From Gordonia sp. KTR9 (GTDB lineage Bacteria > Actinomycetota > Actinomycetes > Mycobacteriales > Mycobacteriaceae), in contig NC_018581.1 of assembly GCF_000143885.2 (NCBI RefSeq), forward strand, positions 5,270,001 through 5,334,000: a stretch of DNA of 64,000 nucleotides, given 5' to 3'. A program made the position numbers and the translations under genes. Below are positions 36,688-46,174 of the stretch, piece after piece. A model generated the notes under the pieces. It saw only the letters and a program-made list of their open reading frames with translations. It was not told the DNA's origin and did not search any database. Position 1 is the stretch's first letter, and every line of letters begins with the position of its first letter.

Positions 36688-38024
36688 GGGAACCGGATCA
36701 GACCGGGCACGTCGCCCGGTGAGGTCCACCCGTTCCGGGCGAAATCGGCCCAGATCCGGCGGAGCTGCCGACCGTCTCGCTCAGCCCGGTCGGCGTCATG
36801 TCCGGCCAGGATGGGAGCCCCTGCCCAGATCTCCGGACTTCCGAACAGCAACGGGATGTCGACGGTGTGCACCGCGCGGAGCGGGTGATCGTCGGCTCCC
36901 CAGTCGATGACGTACTGGGCGGCCTCACCACCGGCCCGCCGGTGTCGCCGAGCGAAGCGATCGGCCGCAGACGTGTAGATGGCACTCGTCAGTCGATGAA
37001 CGAGGCACTCGTACAGGCGGGAACCGACCACCGGCACCGCGGGCAACGACGACACCCCACCGATGGCAGCGGTGAAGAACCCGGCCTCACGGCTGTTCCA
37101 ACCGATCAAGACCTCGACATCCCGGGCACGCTCCGCCCACACCGCGTCCACCTCGCTCTCAGACGGCAGCGGATGATGACCGTACTGCGGCCCGAAGGAC
37201 ATGAACGCCGGTAGTCCGTGTCGCAAAATCGCTTTCGGAGCCATCATCGAATCCTGAACGGCTAGGACCTCCTCGACCGTGGCGGATTCCGACACCGTGT
37301 GCGACGCTGCGAACATGTCGGCATGCAACCGCTCGCGCCGGCGGGTGATGCCGAGCGGCGCGCTCTGGATGATGGCGCGGTGGAACAGACCCGGCACACC
37401 GTCGGCCGCCATCAGCTGCGCGATCGCGTCCCCGCCCGCCGATTCGCCGAACACGGTGACCGCGTCGGGATTTCCGCCGAACGACGAGATGTTCCGCTGC
37501 ACCCAACGCAGCGCCTCGATCATGTCGAGCACGCCGAGATTCGCAGGGCGCGTGACGCCGTCGCCGAGGAAGCCGAACAGGCCGAGGCGATAGGTCACCG
37601 ACACCACGATCACCCGCTGCTCGGCGACCAGCGCCGCCGGGTCGTGGCAGGGAGCGTCGGCGGCGCCGATGATGTAGGACCCGCCGTGTATCCAGACCAT
37701 CACCGGGAGCAGCTCGTCAGGTCCCCGATCCACCGGCACCGTGACCGACACGTACTGCGCGTGCTCATCGCCGACCATCTCGCCCAACGCGGCGTCGCCG
37801 AAGGTGTTGTGGACGATCCCCTCGCCGTCGCGCTGCGGGCATGCCGGAGACCACGACGTCGCGTCGATCGGCGCGGCGGCCGGTGGTTGCGGGGACGGTT
37901 GCTCGAAGCGCGCCGCATGCGCGTAGCGAATACCCGTGGCGCGGAGGACCTGTCCGTCCACGCGAGCCATGATCGTCCCGGCGGGGCACTCGAAGGTCGG
38001 GCCCGTCAGGGGTGGCTCAGTCAT
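36684..38024 (-). CDS. Type B carboxylesterase
   Basis: A 446-residue esterase of the carboxylesterase type B family. The oxyanion hole is VMVWIHGGSYIIG near residue 110 and the nucleophile elbow is FGESAGGDA near 190. GLFGFLGDG and LRWVQRNISSFGGNPD are standard family segments. It is shorter than typical members (about 500), with a compact C terminus, so the triad His cannot be placed with certainty. ATG 38024 begins MTEPPLTGPTF. No signal peptide is seen. Confidence 0.88.
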   Translation of the reverse strand: MTEPPLTGPTFECPAGTIMARVDGQVLRATGIRYAHAARFEQPSPQPPAAAPIDATSWSPACPQRDGEGIVHNTFGDAALGEMVGDEHAQYVSVTVPVDRGPDELLPVMVWIHGGSYIIGAADAPCHDPAALVAEQRVIVVSVTYRLGLFGFLGDGVTRPANLGVLDMIEALRWVQRNISSFGGNPDAVTVFGESAGGDAIAQLMAADGVPGLFHRAIIQSAPLGITRRRERLHADMFAASHTVSESATVEEVLAVQDSMMAPKAILRHGLPAFMSFGPQYGHHPLPSESEVDAVWAERARDVEVLIGWNSREAGFFTAAIGGVSSLPAVPVVGSRLYECLVHRLTSAIYTSAADRFARRHRRAGGEAAQYVIDWGADDHPLRAVHTVDIPLLFGSPEIWAGAPILAGHDADRAERDGRQLRRIWADFARNGWTSPGDVPGLIRFP

Positions 38025-38148
38025 ACCGGTGAGCCCTCATGGGTTCGCTGTCTGCGGACGTCGCGCGTGGCACGGGATCCACGCTACATGCGGTCGGCGA
38101 CCATCACAGGTGAGCCGAGCATGGTCGCCCGGCCGGGCCCGGAACCAC

Positions 38149-38976
38149 TCAACTCGGCAACGCCGCCCGCCCGGAGTGCTCCTCGGCCCACCGGAGCGCA
38201 TGGTCGGCGACCTTCTCCCACCCCGGCTCACCGCAGGTCCAATGGGATCTTCCGGGGAACTCGTGATACTCCGTCACCGCCTTCGACCGACGGTACTTCT
38301 TCGCGTTCGACTTGTTCACCGCCGGCGGCATGATGTGGTCGGCCCCGCCGGCGATGAACAGCAGCGGTGCACGGTCGTCGCGCCGGTAGTCCACCCAGGT
38401 CTCCTGATGTCCCGGTGTGAGGTTCGCGAAGACGCCGTACTTCCACACCCACGATCCGGGCGCGGCTATCGCGTACCGGTCGTACACCGCGCGCGAATCC
38501 TCGTCGCTCAGTGTGTTGGTGAACGCGTAGTGCCACTCTGCGGGTGTGAAGCCGGCGGCCTTGTGCCGGTTCGAGAAGCGCTTGAGGATCGGGAGCAGCG
38601 ATCGCACTTGTGAGAGCGGTTGCGCGCGTACACCTTCGGTCGGCGCCGAGTCGATCACCACGGCGGCCGCGCCCAGACCGCGCGCGACCAGCAGCTGCGT
38701 GAGGACGCCTCCGAAGGAGTGGCCCATGATGATCGGCGGCGTCGGCAGCGCACGGATGATCTCGGTGAGATGGTCGACGGTCGCGGGCACGGTGAGGTTC
38801 GCGATCACATCGGAGTTCTCGCGCAGCGCCTCGACCTCCACCTCGAAGCCGGGATAGGCGGGCGCGATGACCCGATACCCCTTGTCCTGGTAGTAGGTGA
38901 TCCACTCCTCCCAGGACCGGGGCGTGACCCACAGGCCGTGGATGAGGACGATGGTGTCGGGGGACGGTGTGGTCAT
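38149..38976 (-). CDS. Alpha/beta hydrolase
   Basis: A 275-residue hydrolase. It has the oxyanion motif VLIHGLWVTPRSWEEW near residue 10, the nucleophile elbow MGHSFGGVL near 90, an acidic residue in GGADHIMPP and the His in GRSHWTCG. ATG 38976 follows GGAG by about 6 bases. It lies 49 bases downstream of a chloroperoxidase-like hydrolase on the same strand and is probably co-transcribed. The substrate is unknown; the short loop pattern suggests a small lipophilic ester or lactone. Confidence 0.85.
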   Translation of the reverse strand: MTTPSPDTIVLIHGLWVTPRSWEEWITYYQDKGYRVIAPAYPGFEVEVEALRENSDVIANLTVPATVDHLTEIIRALPTPPIIMGHSFGGVLTQLLVARGLGAAAVVIDSAPTEGVRAQPLSQVRSLLPILKRFSNRHKAAGFTPAEWHYAFTNTLSDEDSRAVYDRYAIAAPGSWVWKYGVFANLTPGHQETWVDYRRDDRAPLLFIAGGADHIMPPAVNKSNAKKYRRSKAVTEYHEFPGRSHWTCGEPGWEKVADHALRWAEEHSGRAALPS

Positions 38977-39025
38977 GTGTTGTCTCCGTTTGTCGGTGCT
39001 CGGGGCGTGGGCTCGGGGTGTGGGC

Positions 39026-39862
39026 TCAGCGGGCGGTGTAGGTGTTGAGGAAGGCGAGCAGATCGTCGTTGAGCTCGTCCTTGTGCGTGTCGGTGATCCC
39101 GTGTGGCGCACCGGGGTAGACCTTCAGTTCGGCGCCCGCGATCTGGGCGGCGGACGCCTTGCCGCCCACCTCGAACGGCACCACCTGATCGTCGTCACCA
39201 TGGATGACGAGGGCAGGCACGTCCACGTTGTCGAGGTCGGCGCGGAAGTCGGTGGCCGAGAACGCGGCGATGCTCTCGTAGGCGTTGTGGGCGCCGGCCT
39301 GCAGGCCCTGCCGCCAGAAGGCATCGCGCATCCCCTGTGACGGATTCTGACCGGGGCGGTTGTTGCCGAAGAACGGCCCGTCGGCGAGATCCCGGTACGT
39401 CTGCGAACGATCGGCGGTCGACGCCGAACGGATGCCGTCGAACACCTCGATCGGAACCCCGCCGGGATTGTCGTCGGTCTTCAGCATGAACGGGGGCACC
39501 GCGGAGACCAGCACCAGTTGCGCCACCCGATCGGTCCCGTGCCGCCCGATGTAGCGCGTGACCTCGCCACCACCGGTGGAGAATCCGACGAGCGTGAGCT
39601 CCTCCAGATCGAGGTGCCGGATCAGTTCCGCGAGATCATCGGCATACGTGTCCATCTCGTTGCCGGACCAGGTCTGTGACGACCGTCCGTGCCCGCGTCG
39701 ATCGTGTGCGATGGCCCGATATCCGTTCTGCGCCAGGAAGAGCTGTTGCGACTCCCAGCTGTCGGAGTTCAGCGGCCACCCGTGGCTGAGAACGACCGGG
39801 CGTCCGGCACCCCAGTCTTTGTAGTAGATCTCGGTTCCGTCGAGTGTGGTGACGTACGGCAT
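39026..39862 (-). CDS. Non-haem chloroperoxidase/esterase-type alpha/beta hydrolase
   Basis: A 278-residue protein matching the bacterial non-haem haloperoxidase group, which are mainly esterases with a perhydrolase side activity. It shows [20 protein letters not shown] near residue 12, DRRGHGRSS near 55, the nucleophile elbow VGFSTGGGE near 93, an acidic residue in [11 protein letters not shown] and the His in [13 protein letters not shown] 39862 starts [11 protein letters not shown]. It is the first gene of a probable pair with the hydrolase 38149-38976. Confidence 0.9.
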   Translation of the reverse strand: MPYVTTLDGTEIYYKDWGAGRPVVLSHGWPLNSDSWESQQLFLAQNGYRAIAHDRRGHGRSSQTWSGNEMDTYADDLAELIRHLDLEELTLVGFSTGGGEVTRYIGRHGTDRVAQLVLVSAVPPFMLKTDDNPGGVPIEVFDGIRSASTADRSQTYRDLADGPFFGNNRPGQNPSQGMRDAFWRQGLQAGAHNAYESIAAFSATDFRADLDNVDVPALVIHGDDDQVVPFEVGGKASAAQIAGAELKVYPGAPHGITDTHKDELNDDLLAFLNTYTAR

Positions 39863-39992
39863 GGCTCCTCCGAGTCCTCCGGTGTCGATGTGGGATCACC
39901 GTAGGAGCAAACCGGTTCGCGAAACGTGTCGAGGGTGCACTGTTCTGTGCTGTCCGTGACGCGGCACGGTCGTGGAGGTGGCCGGCGATGCG

Positions 39993-40832
39993 CTAGTCGG
40001 ACGCGGCTCCGACGCCGGTCGGCCTCGGATGCAGGGCTCCGATCCGCAGCGTCAACAATCTGCTCTCGCTCACCGATCCTGGTTCTGGCTGGTAGACGAT
40101 GAGTTGCCGGCCCGGCGCGCTCATCACGGCAAAGGCGTGGAAGCTCACGGTGATGTCGCCGACCCTCTCGTGCCTGAGGGTCTTGACCTCGGCGGTCTTG
40201 GGCGCAACGTCGTACTGCTCCCACAACCGGTCGAACTCGTCGTCCGTCCGCAGTTCTTCGATGAGCGCGGCCCGCTCCTGGGGTGACGGGTGCTGGTGCA
40301 TCGTCGCCCGGAGCGATGCGACACTCGACTGCGCCGACCGGTCCCAGTCCGCGAAGAAGCGTCGTCCGGCCGGATCGAGGAAGACGTTTCGGGCATAGTT
40401 CCGGTTGTCGCGGAACGAACTGAAGAGCGCCTCGGCCAGCGGGTTGAGCCGTGTCATGTTCAGCAGCGGATCGAGTATGAAAGCTGCGGAGTCATCCCAC
40501 GAATCCATCATGCGCGTGAGCGCCTGATCGAGATGGGTCGTCGTCGACACCGGGAGTGGAGCGAGTCCTGCGAGTAGCCGCAGGTGATTGCCTTGATGTC
40601 CGGTCAATCTCAGCGCCCGTGTCAGCGCGGTCACCACCTGCTCGGAGGGATGCTGCTCACGTCCCTGTTCCAACCGCGTGTAGTAGTCGGTGCTCATCCC
40701 CGCCATCTCGGCGACTTCTTCACGCCGCAGACCAGGTACCCGACGCGTGGTGTGGGTGGGCAAGGCGTAATCCTGCGGGGCCGCGGCAGTACGTCGAGCG
40801 CGCAAGAAGGCTCCGAGATCGTCATCAGCCAT
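39993..40832 (-). CDS. MmyB-like helix-turn-helix regulator
   Basis: A 279-residue XRE-type regulator. The N-terminal helix-turn-helix reads GLRREEVAEMAGMSTDYYTRLEQG near residue 33. The C-terminal part (about 105-270) is the MmyB-type ligand-binding PAS-like domain, with MTRLNPLAEALF and FLDPAGRRFFADWD. In actinomycetes such regulators often sit divergently next to an SDR gene, exactly as here. ATG 40832 or 40841 are both usable. It probably represses itself and the SDR gene in response to a small molecule. Confidence 0.9.
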   Translation of the reverse strand: MADDDLGAFLRARRTAAAPQDYALPTHTTRRVPGLRREEVAEMAGMSTDYYTRLEQGREQHPSEQVVTALTRALRLTGHQGNHLRLLAGLAPLPVSTTTHLDQALTRMMDSWDDSAAFILDPLLNMTRLNPLAEALFSSFRDNRNYARNVFLDPAGRRFFADWDRSAQSSVASLRATMHQHPSPQERAALIEELRTDDEFDRLWEQYDVAPKTAEVKTLRHERVGDITVSFHAFAVMSAPGRQLIVYQPEPGSVSESRLLTLRIGALHPRPTGVGAASD

Positions 40833-40892
40833 ACACGCCATTCTAGCGAGCCGTGCACGGGCCACCGGCGCCGTTGCTGCAGGTCGCCTGCG

Positions 40893-40909
40893 TGGGTGCA
40901 GCACACCCA
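40893..40909. promoter_or_regulatory. Inverted repeat between the MmyB-like and SDR genes
   Basis: TGGGTG-CAGCA-CACCCA is a perfect 6-bp inverted repeat in the divergent promoter region and is a candidate operator for the MmyB-like regulator. Confidence 0.4.
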
Positions 40910-40972
40910 GGCACGCACCGCCCGGATGTTCCTACGGTGACAACCACATCCGGAATTCGAAGGAGAGAACGT

Positions 40973-41704
40973 ATGACAGATCCGAAGAACATTGTGATCA
41001 CCGGCGCCAGCAGCGGCATCGGCGCAGCCACCGCAGCACGACTTGCCGCCGATGGCCATCGGGTGTTCCTGGGCGCCCGGCGCACCGACCGATTGGAGCA
41101 ACTGGTGAAATCGATTGCTGCGCAGGGAGGTGTCGCGTCCTTTCGGGAACTCGACGTCACCGACGCGTCGGATGTGCAGGGCTTCGTCGACACGGCGGGA
41201 GCCGAGTTCGGGAGGATCGATGCCTTGATCAACAACGCGGGGGTCATGCCCCTGTCCCCACTCGCCGCGTTGAAGATCGATGAGTGGGATCGCATGATCG
41301 ACGTCAACATCCGCGGCGTCCTCCATGGGATCGCCGCAGCGCTACCGGTGATGCAGGAGCAGGGCGGCGGGCACATCGTCAACATCGCCTCCGTCGGCGC
41401 CTGGGAGGTGCCTCCGACATCGGCGGTCTACAGCGCCACCAAGTTCGCTGTGCGGGCGATCACCGATGGTCTGCGAGTCGAGACCGACGGCACCATACGC
41501 GTCAGCCTGGTGTCTCCCGGTGTCACCGAATCGGAATTGGCCGAGTCGATCTCGGACGCTGACGCACGCGAGTCGATGAAGGCCTACCGCGCCGTGGCGC
41601 TACCGGCGTCGGCAATCGCAGACGCCATCGCCTACGCGATCTCGCAACCACCGGAGGTCGACGTGAACTCGATCGTCGTCCGACCTGCCGGCAGCCCGCA
41701 GTAG
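40973..41704 (+). CDS. Short-chain dehydrogenase/reductase paired with MmyB-like regulator
   Basis: A 243-residue classical SDR. The cofactor loop is TGASSGIGAAT near residue 11, NNAG near 88, and the active site is Ser in VNIASVGAWE with Y-x-x-x-K (YSATK) near 155. Arg in LGARRTDR after the second strand suggests NADPH. A strong AAGGAGAG ribosome site precedes ATG 40973. Its divergent position to the MmyB-type regulator is the recurring regulator-SDR pair of actinomycetes. The substrate is unknown. Confidence 0.93.
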   Translation: MTDPKNIVITGASSGIGAATAARLAADGHRVFLGARRTDRLEQLVKSIAAQGGVASFRELDVTDASDVQGFVDTAGAEFGRIDALINNAGVMPLSPLAALKIDEWDRMIDVNIRGVLHGIAAALPVMQEQGGGHIVNIASVGAWEVPPTSAVYSATKFAVRAITDGLRVETDGTIRVSLVSPGVTESELAESISDADARESMKAYRAVALPASAIADAIAYAISQPPEVDVNSIVVRPAGSPQ

Positions 41705-41748
41705 CCCTCGCGATGTCGCCCTGTTGACTGCGCTCACGGCTATCACCC

Positions 41749-41806
41749 GTGAACTCACGACCGTGAGTTCAGGACCGACGAGCATGACCTCACGTTTGTG
41801 AACTCA
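41749..41806. repeat. Cluster of GTGAACTCA motifs between convergent genes
   Basis: A 10-bp inverted repeat (41750-41759 with 41762-41771) is followed by a further GTGAACTCA at 41798-41806. Three copies of the same motif, two direct and one inverted, thus lie in the 120-base gap between the SDR and flavoprotein stops. It may act as a bidirectional terminator. Confidence 0.5.
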
Positions 41807-41824
41807 GTCCGGGCGGGCAGTAAC

Positions 41825-44542
41825 TCAGTGTGGGACGAACGAACTCGCGAGGCTCCGCCGTACCGCGGCGCGCACGTCGGCGTCGGGATCGTCCGCGGCG
41901 GATTCTAGGATTCGCCGGACGTTGGGATCGTCACTCCAGTCCGCGAGGGTGAGGGCAGTGGCACGCCGGACGTCGTTGTGAACGTCCGCGAGAGCTGCTT
42001 CCAGGGCCTGGACCGTCGTCTCGTCCCTCGCGACCGACAACCCGCGCGCCGCGCCGACGCGCACCTGCCACGCGGTCTCCCGCAACGCCCGGACCAGGAT
42101 CGGGCCGTCGGCGGCGCCGTCACCGACCACCGCCATCGCCGAGAAGGCCGCAGCCCGCACGAGCGGATCGCGGTCGGCACCGAGCCGACGCACGGCCTCC
42201 GCACCACCGGCACCGACCGTCGCCAGTCCCTCGGCCACCGCGATGCGGACCTCACGATCGGGATCCGATGCCAGGCCGGCGATCAGGCCGGACTCGTCGC
42301 GCGACACCAGCGCCCGGATGGCCTCGATGCGGACTCGGTGGTGGGGATCTCCGGTTGCGGTGACGAACAGGTCGACACGGTCGGCGCGCACGGCGCGGAG
42401 CAGGTCGATGACGGTCGCCCGGACGACCGGGTCGGTCGATTCCACGTGACCGGCGAGGGCCGACACGAACTCCACCGTCGGATCGATGATCTCCACCAGT
42501 TCCCGCAGACCCTGCGTGGCCGCGCCCCGGACGGACCCCACGGAATCCGACAGCGCCCCGACGACGGCCATCTCGAATCCGTCCGGTGTGTTCTCGGTCA
42601 GCATCGCGATCGCGGTCCGGCGGACGGTCGGGTCCGGGTCTTCCAGGTAGGGATCGAGGTCCGACGCGTGTGTCACCGACGTCCCGAGCAGCTCGACGAT
42701 CCGAGGCGAACCCGGTGCGGCCGGTTCTGCGTCCCGCGGAGAAACACGGACCGGGCTCTCGACACCGCGGTACCCCGGCCCCGTCGACACGACCGGCTGT
42801 TCGATCGCGATCACCCTACGGTCGGTGGGCGGGATGTGGTCCAGGCCCTCGACCCCGACCAGGAACGGCTCCACCGGCCGTCCGAGGAACTCCATCGTGC
42901 CGTCTGCCGCCTTGCGGACGTTCAGGTGGTAACCCCACTCGTCGTCCCGGCGCTCGGGTAGATCGGCGCGCTCGTGATAGAGGCCCCAGCGACTCTCGGT
43001 GCGCGTCAACGAACTCCGCGCGGCCAGTTCGGCGCAATCGCGGATGAACGACACCTCCGCGCATCGCATCAGCTCGTGCGGGGTCCGCCCGCCCATCTCC
43101 TCGATCTCGGTGCGCATGCGCTCGAAGGTCTCGATGGCGATGGCCAGCTTGTTCGACGTCTTCGGCGGCGCCACATAGTCGTTGACGAAGCGGCGCAGCT
43201 TGTACTCCACTTGCGGTTGCGGAGGCCCATCCGGATGGGTGAGCGGCCGGTAGATGAGCTCGTGGGCCTCTCGCAGCTGGTCCATCGGCAGTTCCGCGGG
43301 CGCTGTCAGGTCGCGAGCGGTGTCACTGGCGTGTTGACCGGTGAGTTCGCCGTACACGAACGCGCCGATCATGTAATTGTGTGGCACGCAGGCGAGGTCA
43401 CCCGCCGCGTACAGGCCGTCGACGGTGGTGCGCCCGTGTTCGTCCACCCAGACCCCCGATGCGGAGTGTCCGCTGCACAGGCCGATCTCGGAGATGTGCA
43501 TCTCGATGTCGTGGGTCCGGTAGTCGTGTCCGCGGTTGCTGTGGAACGTTCCCCGCGTGGGCCGCTCGGTGGTGTGCAGGATCGACTCGAGGGAGTCCAG
43601 CGTCTCGTCGGGAAGGTGACTCACCTTGAGGTAGATGGGACCCCGGGCGGATTCGATCTCCGATTTCACCTCCGCCATCATGTCGCCGGACCAGTAGTCG
43701 GAGTCGACGAAACGCTCACCCTCGGCGTTCACCTGGTATCCGCCGAACGGGTTCGCCACGTAGGCACATGCGGGACCGTTGTAATCCTTGATCAGCGGGT
43801 TGATCTGGAAGCACTCGATACCACTGAGCTCGGCGCCGGCATGGTAGGCCATCGAGTATCCGTCCCCGGCGTTCGTCGGGTTCTCGTAGGTGCCATAGAG
43901 GTAGCCGGACGCGGGCAGGCCCAACCGGCCGCACGGTCCCGTCGCGAGGATCACCGTCTTCGCGCCGATCTCCACGAATTCACCGGTGCGCGTGTGCAAT
44001 GCGGCCGCGCCCACCGCACGGCCGTTCGCCGTCAGGACCCGCACCGGCATCAGCCGGTTCTCGATGGTGATCTTCTCGCGCATGTCGCGCTTGCGCAGGA
44101 CCCGGTAGAGCGCCTTCTTCACGTCCTTGCCTTCGGGCATCGGCAACACGTACGCCCCTGACCGGTGTACCCGCCGGACCGCGTACTCCCCGTACTCGTC
44201 CTTCTCGAACTTCACGCCATAGCGTTCCAGCCGCCCGATCATCGCGAAACCGCGAGTGGCCGTCTGATACACCGTCTTCTGGTTCACGATGCCGTCGTTC
44301 GCCCGGGTGATCTCGGCGACGTAATCCTCAGGCGTCGCCTTACCGGGGATGACGGCGTTGTTCACCCCGTCCATTCCCATCGCGAGCGCCCCGGAGTGGC
44401 GGACGTGCGCCTTGTCCAGCAGCAGAACGGTTGCGCCGTTCTCGGCGGCGGTGAGGGCGGCCATCGTCCCGGCCGTGCCGCCGCCGATGACCAGCACGTC
44501 GCAGTCGAGTCGAGTGCGATCGTCGATGTCTGGGATGTCCAC
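41825..44542 (-). CDS. AprA/fumarate-reductase-like flavoprotein fused to HEAT repeats
   Basis: A 905-residue two-part protein. Residues 1 to about 590 are an FAD-dependent reductase of the succinate dehydrogenase/fumarate reductase/adenylylsulfate reductase class: Rossmann motif DVLVIGGGTAGTMAAL near residue 15, SGALAMGMDGVNN near 50, and the FAD-closing GLYAAGDLACVPHN near 380. From about 620 to the end, repeated two-helix units (DPDPTVRRTAIAML, DSVGSVRGAATQGL, DPDREVRIAVAEGL and others) form HEAT repeats, probably a docking surface. It is the last gene of the operon with transporter and ferredoxin. Start is GTG 44542. The reduced substrate is unknown. Confidence 0.85.
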   Translation of the reverse strand: MDIPDIDDRTRLDCDVLVIGGGTAGTMAALTAAENGATVLLLDKAHVRHSGALAMGMDGVNNAVIPGKATPEDYVAEITRANDGIVNQKTVYQTATRGFAMIGRLERYGVKFEKDEYGEYAVRRVHRSGAYVLPMPEGKDVKKALYRVLRKRDMREKITIENRLMPVRVLTANGRAVGAAALHTRTGEFVEIGAKTVILATGPCGRLGLPASGYLYGTYENPTNAGDGYSMAYHAGAELSGIECFQINPLIKDYNGPACAYVANPFGGYQVNAEGERFVDSDYWSGDMMAEVKSEIESARGPIYLKVSHLPDETLDSLESILHTTERPTRGTFHSNRGHDYRTHDIEMHISEIGLCSGHSASGVWVDEHGRTTVDGLYAAGDLACVPHNYMIGAFVYGELTGQHASDTARDLTAPAELPMDQLREAHELIYRPLTHPDGPPQPQVEYKLRRFVNDYVAPPKTSNKLAIAIETFERMRTEIEEMGGRTPHELMRCAEVSFIRDCAELAARSSLTRTESRWGLYHERADLPERRDDEWGYHLNVRKAADGTMEFLGRPVEPFLVGVEGLDHIPPTDRRVIAIEQPVVSTGPGYRGVESPVRVSPRDAEPAAPGSPRIVELLGTSVTHASDLDPYLEDPDPTVRRTAIAMLTENTPDGFEMAVVGALSDSVGSVRGAATQGLRELVEIIDPTVEFVSALAGHVESTDPVVRATVIDLLRAVRADRVDLFVTATGDPHHRVRIEAIRALVSRDESGLIAGLASDPDREVRIAVAEGLATVGAGGAEAVRRLGADRDPLVRAAAFSAMAVVGDGAADGPILVRALRETAWQVRVGAARGLSVARDETTVQALEAALADVHNDVRRATALTLADWSDDPNVRRILESAADDPDADVRAAVRRSLASSFVPH

Positions 44543-44549
44543 GGCTGGT

Positions 44550-45320
44550 TCACTTCTCCAATGCGTCGAGGATGGTGCGGCGTAACCGCAGTGTCACGTC
44601 GTCGCCCCGCCGCCGCGGGTCGCGTGGGTGCGGGATGTCGACGAGAGCGCGGACAGCTTCGCCTGCGCGGCCGAGCACGACCACCCGGTCACCCAGGAGC
44701 AGCGCTTCGTCCACGTCGTGGGTCACGAACACGACGGTCGAGGGGTGACCGGACAGGGTGTGCAGCAGCAGTTCCTGCATGGAGGTCCGTGTCTGCGCGT
44801 CGAGAGCGCCGAAGGGCTCGTCCATCAGAACCGCTCTCGGCGACCCGGCGAGTCCGCGGGCGAGCTGCACGCGCTGACGCATCCCGCCGGACAACGACTT
44901 CGGCAGGTGGTCGCCGAAGCCGTCCAGGCCGATCTCGGCGATCCACTGCTCGGCCTGCTCCCGGCGCTGCTGCCGCGGAACTCCGCGTAACGTCAACGCC
45001 AGCATGATGTTCCCTCGAACGGTCCGCCAGGGATGCAGGGCGTCGTCCTGGAACACCATGGCCCGATCCCGCGACGTGGTCGAAACCGGATCGCCGTCGG
45101 CCAGGATGCGTCCACCCCGAACCGGTAGCAGGCCCGCGATCGCACGCAGGAGCGTGGACTTTCCGCACCCTGACGGCCCGGTCAGGACGACGATCTCGCC
45201 GGCGCCCACGACGAGGTCGAGGCACTCGATCACCGTCGACTCGCCGTACCCGATGCGGATGTCGGCGAGGTCGAGCCGCATCGCGCTGGCCGAGTCCCGT
45301 CGCGTCGTCGCAGTGCTCAT
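44550..45320 (-). CDS. ABC transporter ATPase (nitrate/sulfonate/taurine type)
   Basis: A 256-residue ATPase of the SsuB/TauB/NrtD type. The Walker A motif is LTGPSGCGKSTLL near residue 45, then Q-loop VFQDDAL, signature LSGGMRQRVQLAR near 140, Walker B AVLMDEPFGALD and switch His in FVTHDVDEAL. ATG 45320 overlaps the permease stop (ATGA). It energises import through the adjacent permease. Confidence 0.95.
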   Translation of the reverse strand: MSTATTRRDSASAMRLDLADIRIGYGESTVIECLDLVVGAGEIVVLTGPSGCGKSTLLRAIAGLLPVRGGRILADGDPVSTTSRDRAMVFQDDALHPWRTVRGNIMLALTLRGVPRQQRREQAEQWIAEIGLDGFGDHLPKSLSGGMRQRVQLARGLAGSPRAVLMDEPFGALDAQTRTSMQELLLHTLSGHPSTVVFVTHDVDEALLLGDRVVVLGRAGEAVRALVDIPHPRDPRRRGDDVTLRLRRTILDALEK

Positions 45321-46174
45321 CGTTGCTCCTGCCCTCGCGGCAGCCAGCGGGTGACCCGCCGGCCGAACAGCTCGATCAGACCGGACGTCAGGGCGCCGAG
45401 CACCCCGATGGTCAGCATCCCGACGAACACCTGCGGGTAGTCGACCACTGTGTACGCCTGCCAGGTGCGGTATCCGACGCCGAACCGGCCCGAGATCATC
45501 TCGGCGGAGATGAGGCAGATCCAGGCGACGCCGACGCCGACGGACAGTCCGCTGAACACGCCCGGGGCGATGCCGGGCAGGATCACCCGGATCACCACGT
45601 CTCGACGCGTGCCGCCCATCGTCCGGACCGAGTCCTCCCAGATCGTGGGCAGCGCCCGGACGGCATGCCGGGTCGCGACGAGGATGGGGAAGAACGCCGC
45701 TGCGAAGGTGATGAAGACCATGCCGGCCTCGTCGGTCGGCAACACCAGTATCGCGACCGGAACCAGCGCGATCGCCGGGATCGGGCGGAGAACCTCGGTG
45801 AGTGTGCCCGCCGTGAGTCTGGCCGCCCTGGAGCGTCCGAGAGCGACGCCCACCGGGATGCCGACGAGCACCGCCAGCGCGAATCCCGTACCGATCCTGA
45901 TCAGTGACTGCCCGAGATCCAGGTAGTACTGGCCGGTGCCGAGAGCGCCCCAGAACGCGTGGGCGACATCGGTGAGTGAGGGAATGGTGTCGAACCTGGC
46001 CCACAGGACCACATCGTGGGTCGTCAGCAGCTGCCAGAGAACCCCGGCCGTCACCAGGACCAGTAGTCGTACTCCCCACTGCCAGAGTCGATTCGATCCG
46101 TCCCGGGACCGTGCTGTCGCCTCGTCGGAAACCACGTCGTCGGCGGGAAGCCGGGCGACCGTCGCGGTGGTCAT
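45317..46174 (-). CDS. ABC transporter permease (nitrate/sulfonate/taurine type)
   Basis: A 285-residue permease with about six membrane helices, the first at about 34-52. The EAA-like coupling loop, ALPTIWEDSVRTMGGTRRDV near residue 175, contacts the ATPase. The sequence is of the SsuC/TauC class. It overlaps the genes on both sides by 4 bases, so binding protein, permease and ATPase are made in a coupled series. Confidence 0.94.
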   Translation of the reverse strand: MTTATVARLPADDVVSDEATARSRDGSNRLWQWGVRLLVLVTAGVLWQLLTTHDVVLWARFDTIPSLTDVAHAFWGALGTGQYYLDLGQSLIRIGTGFALAVLVGIPVGVALGRSRAARLTAGTLTEVLRPIPAIALVPVAILVLPTDEAGMVFITFAAAFFPILVATRHAVRALPTIWEDSVRTMGGTRRDVVIRVILPGIAPGVFSGLSVGVGVAWICLISAEMISGRFGVGYRTWQAYTVVDYPQVFVGMLTIGVLGALTSGLIELFGRRVTRWLPRGQEQR

